Source: CALBPI01 sp039027435 (lineage in GTDB: Bacteria; Pseudomonadota; Gammaproteobacteria; Steroidobacterales; Woeseiaceae). From it: a stretch of DNA of 64,000 bases. The DNA lies in assembly GCA_039027435.1 (NCBI GenBank), contig JBCCKF010000007.1, forward strand, positions 156,197 through 220,196, in the 5' to 3' direction. The stretch's first letter is position 1. Each line of letters begins with the position of its first letter. Shown piece by piece: positions 8,540 to 15,952 of the stretch. The notes beneath the pieces are model-generated. The model saw only the letters and a list, made by a program, of their open reading frames with translations, was not told where the DNA came from and made no database searches. A program made the position numbers and the translations under genes.

Positions 8540-9511
8540 ATGGACAACACTGCAACCATCAGCGAACCTCAAGACGATCGATCCAGCGACGACCTCGCCG
8601 AGTTGATCGCGGGCCTCTCGCAGCCGCAAAAGATGATTTCGCCGAAGTACTTCTATGACGAGCACGGCTCGGAACTCTTCGAGCAAATCACCCGACAGCC
8701 TGAGTACTACCCGACGCGCACCGAACTCAGCATCCTGCGTCTGTACGCAGGCGAGATCAGTGAAGCGCTTGGCGATGGTGTGTCGCTCATCGAGTTTGGT
8801 GCCGGCGCGAGCGTCAAGGTTCGGATTCTGCTGGACCACGTCGAGGGCATTCAGGTGTTCGTCCCCGTCGATATTTCCGGCCATCACCTCGCACTCGCAG
8901 CTCAAGAGCTCGCGGGCGACTATCCGAATATTGAAATCCTGCCGGTCGCCGCTGACTTCACCCGTCCGTTCGATCTGCCATCACCGAAGGTCATGCCAGA
9001 GCGCAACGTCGTGTTCTTCCCTGGCTCCACCATCGGCAACTTCGCACCGGACGACGCGCTCGCCTTGCTCGGCACCATGCGCGCTGTGGCCAAGTCCGGT
9101 GGTGCGCTCTTGATCGGTGTCGACCTCAAGAAAGACGCGGGCGTACTCGAGCGCGCCTACAATGATTCGGCCGGCATCACCGAGGCGTTCAACCTCAATA
9201 TGCTGACGCATTTGAATCGGGACTACGGCGCGAATTTCGACATCTGCAAATTCATGCACCGTTCGCTCTATAACGGTCGGCATGGTCGGATCGAAATGCA
9301 TCTTGTCAGTACCGAACCGCAGAGCGTTACGCTCGGCGATAAGAGCTTCGACTTCAAGGTTGGTGAATACATCCTGACAGAGTGTTCCTACAAGTACACC
9401 CTCGAGGAATTCGCGGAGCTCGCCGGCAAGGCGGGTTTCAAAGTCGAACAGGTCTGGACCGATGTGGCCGCCAACTTCTCGCTGCAATACCTGGCCGTCG
9501 TCGACCCCTAG
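8540..9511 (+). CDS. egtD: L-histidine N-alpha-methyltransferase EgtD
   Basis: 323 residues, typical for EgtD. It trimethylates histidine with S-adenosylmethionine to give hercynine, the EgtB substrate. Recognisable pieces are the N-terminal SPKYFYDEHGSELFEQIT and PEYYPTRTELSIL, the SAM-binding LIEFGAGASVKVRILLD (where G-x-G is G-A-G), VFFPGSTIGNF, and the C-terminal ILTECSYKYTLEEFAELAGKAGF. ATG 8540 has GGAG five bases upstream. EgtB plus EgtD are enough for ergothioneine in most proteobacteria if a C-S lyase is encoded elsewhere. About 70 bases of non-coding sequence separate it from the convergent yggX gene, and no hairpin terminator is visible there. Confidence 0.94.
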   Translation: MDNTATISEPQDDRSSDDLAELIAGLSQPQKMISPKYFYDEHGSELFEQITRQPEYYPTRTELSILRLYAGEISEALGDGVSLIEFGAGASVKVRILLDHVEGIQVFVPVDISGHHLALAAQELAGDYPNIEILPVAADFTRPFDLPSPKVMPERNVVFFPGSTIGNFAPDDALALLGTMRAVAKSGGALLIGVDLKKDAGVLERAYNDSAGITEAFNLNMLTHLNRDYGANFDICKFMHRSLYNGRHGRIEMHLVSTEPQSVTLGDKSFDFKVGEYILTECSYKYTLEEFAELAGKAGFKVEQVWTDVAANFSLQYLAVVDP

Positions 9512-9580
9512 CAACCTCGGCACCACGATCAACTATCTGTCGAGCCACTTCGTGGTGTTCAACGACCCGAACAAATCCGA

Positions 9581-9859
9581 CTAGTTCTCGTCGTCCTTCG
9601 CGACAAACGCGTCCGGCACCTCGGAGCCTTCGCCGAAAAAGAATTTCTCCATCTCGCCCTCGAGGAACTTACGTGCCTCAGGCTCAATCGGTGTCAGTCG
9701 GTATTCGTTGATAAGGATCGTCTGGTGCGCCAACCACATCTGCCAACCGCCTTTGGAGACGTTTGCGAGAATGCGCTCACCGAGTGGTCCCGGATAAGGC
9801 TGCCAATCGAGTGCTTCGCCTTCCTCGCCGGTCTTCACACACTGCACGGTCTTGTTCAT
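9581..9859 (-). CDS. yggX: Oxidative damage protection / Fe(II) trafficking protein YggX
   Basis: 92 residues, the standard size. It matches the family along its length: KTVQCVKTGEEGEALDWQPYPGPLGERI at the N terminus with the conserved Cys7, then WQMWLAHQTILINEYRL and FLEGEMEKFFFGE. YggX protects iron-sulfur enzymes and is implicated in labile iron handling. Its start overlaps the mutY stop by four bases (ATGA). The mutY-yggX pair is widespread in gammaproteobacteria, and MutY is itself an iron-sulfur enzyme. Confidence 0.96.
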   Translation of the reverse strand: MNKTVQCVKTGEEGEALDWQPYPGPLGERILANVSKGGWQMWLAHQTILINEYRLTPIEPEARKFLEGEMEKFFFGEGSEVPDAFVAKDDEN

Positions 9860-10914
9860 TCATCGGCCTCCCACAACGGTCGGGTAGATTGTAACGACTC
9901 GACGATGCGCTCGACAGGTCGCGGCACCCCGACCTCGGTCAATTCGCTCGTGCGAAACCACCGAAAAACTGAATCATCCTGCACCGCGTTGCTACGCTGG
10001 CCCAGCAACCATGGCTCGATGTGCAAATCGAAATGCGTGAATTTATGGGTCAGTGGCGGCAATCGCTCCGCGCCACTCGGCAGCGGCTCTTCAGTCGCGA
10101 TTTCGGGAAACGACCATAGGCCACCCCAGATGCCCTCGGCGGGTCGCTGGCGCAGCAACAACGCGCCGTCTTCCGGACGTTGTTGCACCAGCATATGCAC
10201 ATGTCGCTGTGGCTTTGCCTTCTTTGGCTTGCGTCCGGGGAAGTCGGCGACGGTGTCAGCGGCAAACGCCTGACAGGTGCCAGCCACCGGGCAAGCATCG
10301 CAGTTCGGCTTGCTTCGCTTGCACAACGTCGCACCAAGGTCCATCACCGCTTGCGTGTAATCGGCAACTCGGGTGTCGGGGGTGTAGCGCTCGGACACGG
10401 CCCACAAGGCATCGGCGACCTTCGTTTGTCCCGGCCAGCCACCGATCGCTTCATGACGCGCGAGCACGCGCTTCACGTTGCCATCCAGAATCGCATGTCG
10501 CTGGTTATCGGCCTGCGCGAGGATCGCGCCTGCGGTTGAGCGACCGATGCCTGGGAGCGCAATCAAGGCATCAAAATCGTCCGGCAACTCACCGCCGTGT
10601 TCATCCCGCGCGATGATCGCCGCTTTGTGCAGGTTGCGCGCACGGGCGTAATAGCCAAGACCGGACCAGTGGGCGAGCACCGCATCGATCGGTGCATCGG
10701 CGAGATCGGTGACGCTCTCAAACCGCGCGACGAAGCGGGTGAAGTAGTCGATAACGGTTGCGACCTGGGTTTGCTGCAGCATGATCTCCGACACCCACAC
10801 CCGATAGCGTGTGCGCGGATCCTGCCACGGCAGGTCCTTGCGCCCATGCACATCGTACCAATCCAGCAGGCGATCCGAAAAACTCTGACTCACGATACGC
10901 TCGATGCGAACCAC
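9856..10914 (-). CDS. mutY: A/G-specific adenine DNA glycosylase MutY
   Basis: 352 residues. It removes adenine mispaired with 8-oxoguanine. The helix-hairpin-helix domain has the catalytic glutamate segment VWVSEIMLQQTQV and the LPGIGRSTAGAIL hairpin, with the Asp in VADYTQAVMDLGATLC. The [4Fe-4S] ligands fit C-x6-C-x2-C-x5-C (CKRSKPNCDACPVAGTC). The C-terminal NUDIX-like domain (HMLVQQRPEDGALLLRQRP, GGLWSFPE, THKFTHFDLHIEPWLL) reads 8-oxoguanine. It begins 25 bases inside the SRPBCC gene and overlaps yggX, so the three are one transcript. The window also has mutM, the other 8-oxoguanine repair enzyme. Confidence 0.96.
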   Translation of the reverse strand: MVRIERIVSQSFSDRLLDWYDVHGRKDLPWQDPRTRYRVWVSEIMLQQTQVATVIDYFTRFVARFESVTDLADAPIDAVLAHWSGLGYYARARNLHKAAIIARDEHGGELPDDFDALIALPGIGRSTAGAILAQADNQRHAILDGNVKRVLARHEAIGGWPGQTKVADALWAVSERYTPDTRVADYTQAVMDLGATLCKRSKPNCDACPVAGTCQAFAADTVADFPGRKPKKAKPQRHVHMLVQQRPEDGALLLRQRPAEGIWGGLWSFPEIATEEPLPSGAERLPPLTHKFTHFDLHIEPWLLGQRSNAVQDDSVFRWFRTSELTEVGVPRPVERIVESLQSTRPLWEADE

Positions 10915-11531
10915 TCGGCACAGGGCTGCGGCTTTTCGTCACCCATGATGAGACCGCGTGCAGCGAAGTCTTTCTGTGTGCGATCCGATGCGTTGGCGAA
11001 GCGCTCCATACGTGCGATGGCGTCGGTTCCACCATTGCGCAGCCGACGCTTCAGGACATACGGCCCGATCAGCGGCGGCACGAAGAAATCCGGCTCCATC
11101 AGAATCGAATAGGTCACCTCGGTGCCACCCTCGACCTCGCGCAGTGTCCACGTCGACACACTGCGCTTGAAGTCCGACGCGTTCGGTATGGCTTCCGTGC
11201 GCAGGCAGGTGAGCCCCTCATTGGTCAGCACCTCCACGCGCTCAAGTGTCTGGCAGTAGAACCAGACGCAGCCTTTCACCCGCGTATACACGCGCACTGG
11301 ATCATCGCCGAGACGCGGCAGAAAATGAGCATCGTCGTAGACACTGGAGATGCGCTCGAAATCGTCGTAGTCAGTCAACACGTCGAACACGCCGGCTAGC
11401 GGCGCATCCAGTACCGTCACCGACATCATGCGGTATACGCCTTTCTCATGAGTGACGTCGACCGACTTCAACTCGGCCGCGTGTGCTCCTGCAGCGAGTA
11501 GCGCGAGCGAGAACAGCAATCCGCGCATCAT
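10890..11531 (-). CDS. Exported SRPBCC/START-like protein
   Basis: 213 residues with a clean signal peptide (MMRGLLFSLALLAAGAHA). The mature part is an SRPBCC fold: VTVLDAPLAGVFDVLTDYDDFERISSVYDDAHFL is the start of the cavity-forming strand-helix set, and SVSTWTLREVEGGTEVTYSILMEPDFFVPPLIGPYVLKRRLRNGGTDAIARMERFA is the closing strand and long C-terminal helix. Members bind hydrophobic ligands. An exported version beside asmA hints at envelope lipid handling. It sits 12 bases after the asmA stop and overlaps mutY. The name of the ligand cannot be inferred. Confidence 0.8.
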   Translation of the reverse strand: MMRGLLFSLALLAAGAHAAELKSVDVTHEKGVYRMMSVTVLDAPLAGVFDVLTDYDDFERISSVYDDAHFLPRLGDDPVRVYTRVKGCVWFYCQTLERVEVLTNEGLTCLRTEAIPNASDFKRSVSTWTLREVEGGTEVTYSILMEPDFFVPPLIGPYVLKRRLRNGGTDAIARMERFANASDRTQKDFAARGLIMGDEKPQPCAEWFASSVS

Positions 11532-11542
11532 GACGACGCGCC

Positions 11543-13684
11543 TTACTTCCGAATCAATCGATCGAGCAGGCGATCTTTCAGGCGGTCCACTTCCTCGTCG
11601 ACTTTCTCTTTTACGGCGTTTCGCGCCAGGCGTTCGATGTCCGGACGAATCGCAGGGTCCGCCAACTCGCCCGTGATCTCCAGCGGAATCACCGCTTCGG
11701 TGTACGCATCGAGCTCTTCCGGCGTCGCATCACTGAGAAACTCGGGGCGCTCGAGTACACGCGCGTCGAGATCATAGTCGACGGTCCCCTCGGCGAGATT
11801 CACCGTGCCAGCGCCGTTCATTTGCAGGAACGGCAGTTCGGCAAAAAAGTCATCGTTCTTTGCCACACCATCGCGAACTACAGCGGTGCCTCGCAGCGTC
11901 GAAAACTCGGTACGTGGCTCTGCAGGCGCAGGTGGCGGCGTCTCACGCTCGAAGGTCGCGCGGGCGCGACGGATTTCATACCAGAGATCCGTGCCGACGA
12001 GCGCACCATCAGAGAGGGTCATCGCGACATTGCCGTCCAACGATGAGCGCAACTCGGACAACATCACCCCACGCCCCGCCAGCTCGAACTTACCGTCCAG
12101 TCGGCCTTCGACGTTGTCGCGCTCAAACAGCAGGCTGGCTAACGTGCCGAGGTTCAGATTATCAACGCGCTCGTTCAGCGACAGACGCGGGACGTCACCG
12201 CTAGCGTCGATACGCACATCGCCTTCATAAGTGCCCTCGAGCACTCGAGCACGCATCGGCGAGAGCTGCGCGCGACTGTCTTTCACCTGCAACTGCAAGT
12301 CGAGGTCTTCGAATGGCAGCCCGCCCAACTCCAGACAGCCAAAGCGGAAGTTGCCGGCCGCATCGAGCCCCTGGATCATATCGACCGGCAATGCGGCATC
12401 GGCGGTGGTCACGTCAGCACCCGCATCGACCTCGCTCTCGTCTGCCGGCGGCAGGTAACGATCGAGCACCATGCTGTCACCCGCGAGGTCAAAGCGCAGC
12501 GCCATGCTGGCGAAATTCTCAATCGCAATCTCGCCGTTCAACGTGGTGTCGTCGACCTTGAATTGCAGCTCGCGCAACACAGCCATCTCAAAGGTCGTTG
12601 TGAACGCCGCATCGAAACTGACGGCGCGCAGCGCTTCAGCATCGGCCGTGACCGGCGCTTCGATGCCGAGCTTCGGTAGCACCTCGCGCGGCGAGAACGA
12701 ATCGACGCTCAGATTGCCGGAGACATCCAGCGGTGCGGCGGGACCACTCCCGGAGACGGTCAATGCACCATTGACATCAGCGACCGTGAAGTTGGTGGTT
12801 TCGAGCAGCAGAGTATTGTTAGCGAAGTCCAGCGTCATCGCCGGCGTATCCATGGAGAATTCCGCGGGCTCAGGTAAGTCGGCACTGGCGAGTGCACCTT
12901 CCAGGACGAGATCCGTGATGCGCAGCACGTCCTCGCTGTTTTGCACCGTAGTTTCAAGTTCCATGTTCAAACGCATGGCACCGGGATCCGCACTCGCAAC
13001 GAATGCCATGGTCAGATCGAGCGGCTCCGACAAATCATCGCCGCGTAGCGTCAGGTCGAGATCCTCAAGGCGATAGATCGTTTCGCTGCTGCCATCTTCG
13101 TAGGTGACCGCAGCATCTCGAATCACGACGCCACCGAAGTTCACCTTCAAATCCGAGCCTGTGTCGATCTCGACAGTGGCATTCTCGGCGTCTATCTCCG
13201 ACTCGATCGCACGTTCGATTTCGCGCTCGATCTCATCAACGTCGAGCTCCTCAAAATCGATGCTCTCATCGTCCTCCATAGCGTCGACAATGTCCGACCA
13301 GTTGTTCAGCCCGTCGCCACGCACGGCGAGGTTCACCGTCAGGCCAATGACCTCGACGGTCTGGATATTCACCTCGTTGCGGAACAGTGGCATCAGGTCA
13401 ACGCCCGCCGATACGCGGTCGAAGCGCAACATCGGCTCTGGCCCAAACGCGGGCGCATTGCCTACCGACACATCCTCGGTGCTGATCGCCAGCCGGGGGA
13501 AAACACTGAGTGACAAGTCCCCTTCGAACCGTACGTCCCTGCCGGTCGCCTCGGAGAGCTCGAGCGCCAGCTCATCGCGGAATTCGTTTGGATCGAAAAA
13601 GAAGTACACGGCCCCGACCGCGAGCAGCAAAATCGTGGCGAGCAGGCCGGCCGCGACCAGCATGAGTTTAAGGATAGAGCGCAT
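11543..13684 (-). CDS. AsmA family protein
   Basis: 713 residues. One N-terminal membrane anchor (LMLVAAGLLATILLLAVGAVYFFF, residues 8-31) is followed by the AsmA signature FDPNEFRDELALELSEATGRDVRFEGDLSLSVFPRLAISTEDVSVGNAP and a long beta-rich periplasmic region. The C-terminal AsmA domain is seen in SSLDGNVAMTLSDGALVGTDLWYEIRRAR and LPFLQMNGAGTVNLAEGTVDYDLDARV. The family is related to bridge-like lipid transfer proteins and affects outer-membrane phospholipid and protein assembly. A very acidic insert (residues 135-180, rich in DDE) is notable. asmA upstream of mutY is a known gammaproteobacterial arrangement. Whether this is the direct AsmA ortholog or a paralog is not decided. Confidence 0.88.
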   Translation of the reverse strand: MRSILKLMLVAAGLLATILLLAVGAVYFFFDPNEFRDELALELSEATGRDVRFEGDLSLSVFPRLAISTEDVSVGNAPAFGPEPMLRFDRVSAGVDLMPLFRNEVNIQTVEVIGLTVNLAVRGDGLNNWSDIVDAMEDDESIDFEELDVDEIEREIERAIESEIDAENATVEIDTGSDLKVNFGGVVIRDAAVTYEDGSSETIYRLEDLDLTLRGDDLSEPLDLTMAFVASADPGAMRLNMELETTVQNSEDVLRITDLVLEGALASADLPEPAEFSMDTPAMTLDFANNTLLLETTNFTVADVNGALTVSGSGPAAPLDVSGNLSVDSFSPREVLPKLGIEAPVTADAEALRAVSFDAAFTTTFEMAVLRELQFKVDDTTLNGEIAIENFASMALRFDLAGDSMVLDRYLPPADESEVDAGADVTTADAALPVDMIQGLDAAGNFRFGCLELGGLPFEDLDLQLQVKDSRAQLSPMRARVLEGTYEGDVRIDASGDVPRLSLNERVDNLNLGTLASLLFERDNVEGRLDGKFELAGRGVMLSELRSSLDGNVAMTLSDGALVGTDLWYEIRRARATFERETPPPAPAEPRTEFSTLRGTAVVRDGVAKNDDFFAELPFLQMNGAGTVNLAEGTVDYDLDARVLERPEFLSDATPEELDAYTEAVIPLEITGELADPAIRPDIERLARNAVKEKVDEEVDRLKDRLLDRLIRK

Positions 13685-13716
13685 ACCCGTTAGGGTAGCA
13701 AAGGCGGGAAAAGTTC

Positions 13717-13738
13717 GCGCCCGGGGAACCCCGGGCGC
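13717..13738. terminator. Perfect GC-rich hairpin between DUF4097 gene and asmA
   Basis: GCGCCCGGGG-AA-CCCCGGGCGC is a perfect 22-base palindrome located 10 bases after the DUF4097 stop and 33 bases before the asmA start. Read on the minus strand it is followed by GAACTTTT, a short T-run. It is therefore a likely terminator for the sigma/anti-sigma/DUF4097 operon, though the T-tract is weak. Confidence 0.6.
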
Positions 13739-13747
13739 AACGTAAAT

Positions 13748-14638
13748 TTAATCTGTGCAGATATCGATGTCGCCATTGAGCGTTTCGATTTGAATACGCC
13801 CGGAGCCATCACCGTGCTCGAAGTTGAGGGTACGGCCCGGTCCATAGCGGCTGACGCGCTGCGGTTTCGGACCAAAGCAGTTGTCGATGCTGCCGTTAAG
13901 CGTCTTGATGTCGACCCTGCCGGCCCAGCCTGCCTGCATCGACATACTGACATCACCACTCACCGACTCCGCGTCAACATCGGCGCTCGCCGAGAGGGAA
14001 TCCGCGAGGTCGATATCGCCGGAGGTGACACCCACCGATACCGAGTTGAACATGCAGTCTGATGCATCGATGCTGCCGCTGACCGTACTGGCGCGCAGCT
14101 CACCGCGCAGCCCGGACATGTCGATATCTCCGCTGACCGTTTCGAGGCTGTTATAGCCCCCAATGTCATGTCCGACGACATCGATATCGCCACTGGTCGT
14201 CGATACTTTCAATTTGTCGGTCCAGGACTCGGTGTCAATGTCGCCGCTGACCGTGGTCAGGTAAAGCCGCCCACGTACGTTCTGGATATCAAGATCGGAG
14301 CTCACGCCCCCCGCGTGCAGCGTCGTGTCGGTCGGCACTTGTACATAGAGCGTCGTCCCACCGCTGTTCCAGCCGGAGTTCTTCTTTTTCTTGTAGACGA
14401 CTTCGATATAGATGACGTCACCTTTCTCTTTGATGTCGAGTCGCTCCACCGCATCGACGAGCTTCGCGTCGACTCGGACTTCGCCCGAACCTTCGCCGAC
14501 GACATCGATGTCGCCGCGCGCGTTGATGACGTGCACTTCGGGCGCACTGCCCACCTCAAGCGTACGCTTGATCCTCTCGCCGGCCGTTGCCAGTCCAGGC
14601 AATGCTGCGATCACACAGCCAATGATGATGCGATTCAT
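13748..14638 (-). CDS. DUF4097-type exported beta-helix protein
   Basis: 296 residues: a signal peptide (MNRIIIGCVIAALPGLATAG) and then a repetitive beta-solenoid. The repeat unit is about 20 residues with a core of (T/V)SGDID or LNGDID: ARGDIDVVG, VSGDIDTES, TSGDIDVVG, VSGDIDMSG, VSGSIDASD, TSGDIDLAD, VSGDVSMSM, LNGSIDNCF, LNGDIDICT. This is typical of the DUF4097/putative adhesin family. It is encoded last in an operon behind an ECF sigma factor and its likely anti-sigma factor, overlapping the latter by four bases (ATGA). A role in sensing or sealing envelope damage is a guess from context only. Confidence 0.82.
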   Translation of the reverse strand: MNRIIIGCVIAALPGLATAGERIKRTLEVGSAPEVHVINARGDIDVVGEGSGEVRVDAKLVDAVERLDIKEKGDVIYIEVVYKKKKNSGWNSGGTTLYVQVPTDTTLHAGGVSSDLDIQNVRGRLYLTTVSGDIDTESWTDKLKVSTTSGDIDVVGHDIGGYNSLETVSGDIDMSGLRGELRASTVSGSIDASDCMFNSVSVGVTSGDIDLADSLSASADVDAESVSGDVSMSMQAGWAGRVDIKTLNGSIDNCFGPKPQRVSRYGPGRTLNFEHGDGSGRIQIETLNGDIDICTD

Positions 14639-15180
14639 ATTTCGGTCCTCAGTTCATCAACGGTCTTCGCGCTATCGGTGACCGTCGACACAATCGCCAT
14701 TTCCTGGCGGTACGCAATCTGCAGCAGTTGCTGCAATTCAAGGTTGTCGGGCTCAGCTTCGATGGCCCGGTTAATTTCATCGATCGACTCGCGGATGATG
14801 TTCAGGTTGCCCAGAATCACGCCCTGCGTCGCGGGCGACAGCTCGCTCAGGCGATCTGCCAACATATCCAGCGAGTCCTCACGCACCTGCATGAACTCGG
14901 CATCGAGCCCAGCGTAGCGCGCAGTCTGTATGTCCTGCTCCGGCAGGCTGAAGTCGATCGTCGCATTCGCCATCGGCGGTGTGTTCTCACCTTCGGGGAA
15001 CAACAGCAAGCCAATCAGCAGCGAGGTAGCAAACACACTCGCGGCGACCCGCCATTGCCAGAATGACTCCTGCGGCTTGATCTGTGCTTCGATTGCAGGC
15101 CACAGGTCACGCTCGGGTTTGATGTCCCGATCGAGTCCGGCGATGGCCGCGTCCAGTTTGTCGAATTGCTCTTCGCTCAT
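14635..15180 (-). CDS. Putative membrane anti-sigma factor
   Basis: 181 residues starting MSEEQFDKLDAAIAGLDRDIKPERDLWPAIEAQI, an N-terminal cytoplasmic part with the D-L-W-P-x-I motif seen in several anti-sigma proteins. One membrane helix follows (WRVAASVFATSLLIGLLLFP, about residues 42-62), then a periplasmic helical tail rich in ED and Q. There is no HxxxCxxC zinc motif, so it is not a ZAS-type anti-sigma factor. The position directly after the ECF sigma gene, separated by 13 bases, supports the role. The tail contains long amphipathic helices (ILGNLNIIRESIDEINRAIEAEPDNLELQQLLQ) that could sense a periplasmic partner, perhaps the co-transcribed DUF4097 protein. Confidence 0.68.
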   Translation of the reverse strand: MSEEQFDKLDAAIAGLDRDIKPERDLWPAIEAQIKPQESFWQWRVAASVFATSLLIGLLLFPEGENTPPMANATIDFSLPEQDIQTARYAGLDAEFMQVREDSLDMLADRLSELSPATQGVILGNLNIIRESIDEINRAIEAEPDNLELQQLLQIAYRQEMAIVSTVTDSAKTVDELRTEI

Positions 15181-15193
15181 GATCCGTCTCTTT

Positions 15194-15751
15194 TTAACCG
15201 AGCTGCGCCGCCAGAAGCTGGCGCGCCCTGTGCAAATGGGCCTTGCAGGTACCGACCGCCACATCCAGCGTCTCGGCGACCTGCTCGTGGGTGTATCCGT
15301 ACACCCCGGCCAATACAAAAACCTGTCTTGCGCGTTCCGGAAGCTCAGCGATCGCGCGCTCCAGATCCGGCATATCGTGCTGATCGATCGTCACGCCCTC
15401 CTCCTCGTTCGTCACCAGCTTGAGCTTCTCGCTCTCGCGCTTGGACTTGCGCATCCGGGTCAGCACCACGTTCACCGCAATTCGGTGCAGCCAACTTGAG
15501 AAAGCGCTATCGCCTCGAAAGGCTTCGAGCTTTCGCCACGCCTGGATGAACGCATCCTGAGTGGCGTCTTCGGCTTCGGCCGAGTTGGCCGTCATCCGCA
15601 GACACAGCGCATAAATCTGACCGCAATGCCGGTGATAGAGGACTTCGTAGGCTTTTCGGTCGCCGGCGGCGGCTCTCGCCACCAAATCTGCTGGATCAAC
15701 CGCCGCGCTGCCGCTCTTCGCTGTTGCTTCTGCGCTCATTGACAGCAGCAT
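15194..15751 (-). CDS. ECF sigma factor (RpoE-like)
   Basis: 185 residues, normal for an ECF factor. Region 2: YEVLYHRHCGQIYALCLRMTANSAEAEDATQDAFIQAWRKLEAFRGDSAFSSWLHRIAVNVVLTRMRK, with the core-binding and -10-recognition segments intact. Region 4: LERAIAELPERARQVFVLAGVYGYTHEQVAETLDVAVGTCKAHLHRARQLLAAQL, with a clear helix-turn-helix. ATG 15751 or ATG 15739 could be the start; AAGGATAGGAT upstream suits either. It heads a three-gene operon with the putative anti-sigma factor and the DUF4097 protein. It is distinct from the ECF42 factor near the left edge and is not adjacent to mucB/rseB-type genes, so it is probably not RpoE itself. Confidence 0.9.
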   Translation of the reverse strand: MLLSMSAEATAKSGSAAVDPADLVARAAAGDRKAYEVLYHRHCGQIYALCLRMTANSAEAEDATQDAFIQAWRKLEAFRGDSAFSSWLHRIAVNVVLTRMRKSKRESEKLKLVTNEEEGVTIDQHDMPDLERAIAELPERARQVFVLAGVYGYTHEQVAETLDVAVGTCKAHLHRARQLLAAQLG

Positions 15752-15952
15752 ATCCTATCCTTTGGTCCATCACTTGCGGCCCTTTCGCGGTGTGCATTGG
15801 CCTGCATTCGGAACTAAGACGCGGGTCCCGGCGAAAGCGTTTAGTCCCAGGCGACAAATGTCGGGTTCCTCACTTTATGTAGTGTTCTGTTATGATCCGG
15901 CAAACCGGCACGGGACACCGAACAGCATGCGCCTACATGGCATGTCGCGGTC

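Noticed and set aside
9513..9584. Short coding-like stretch after egtD (reads NLGTTINYLSSHFVVFNDPNKSD before a stop)
   Set aside because: It has no start codon or upstream continuation and is only 23 codons long. It may be a remnant of a lost gene or chance; not enough to annotate.
15752..15952. ECF-type promoter (GGAAC) between the sigma operon and the FimX-like gene
   Set aside because: A GGAACT is present near 15813 but no convincing -10 at the expected spacing was found in either direction.
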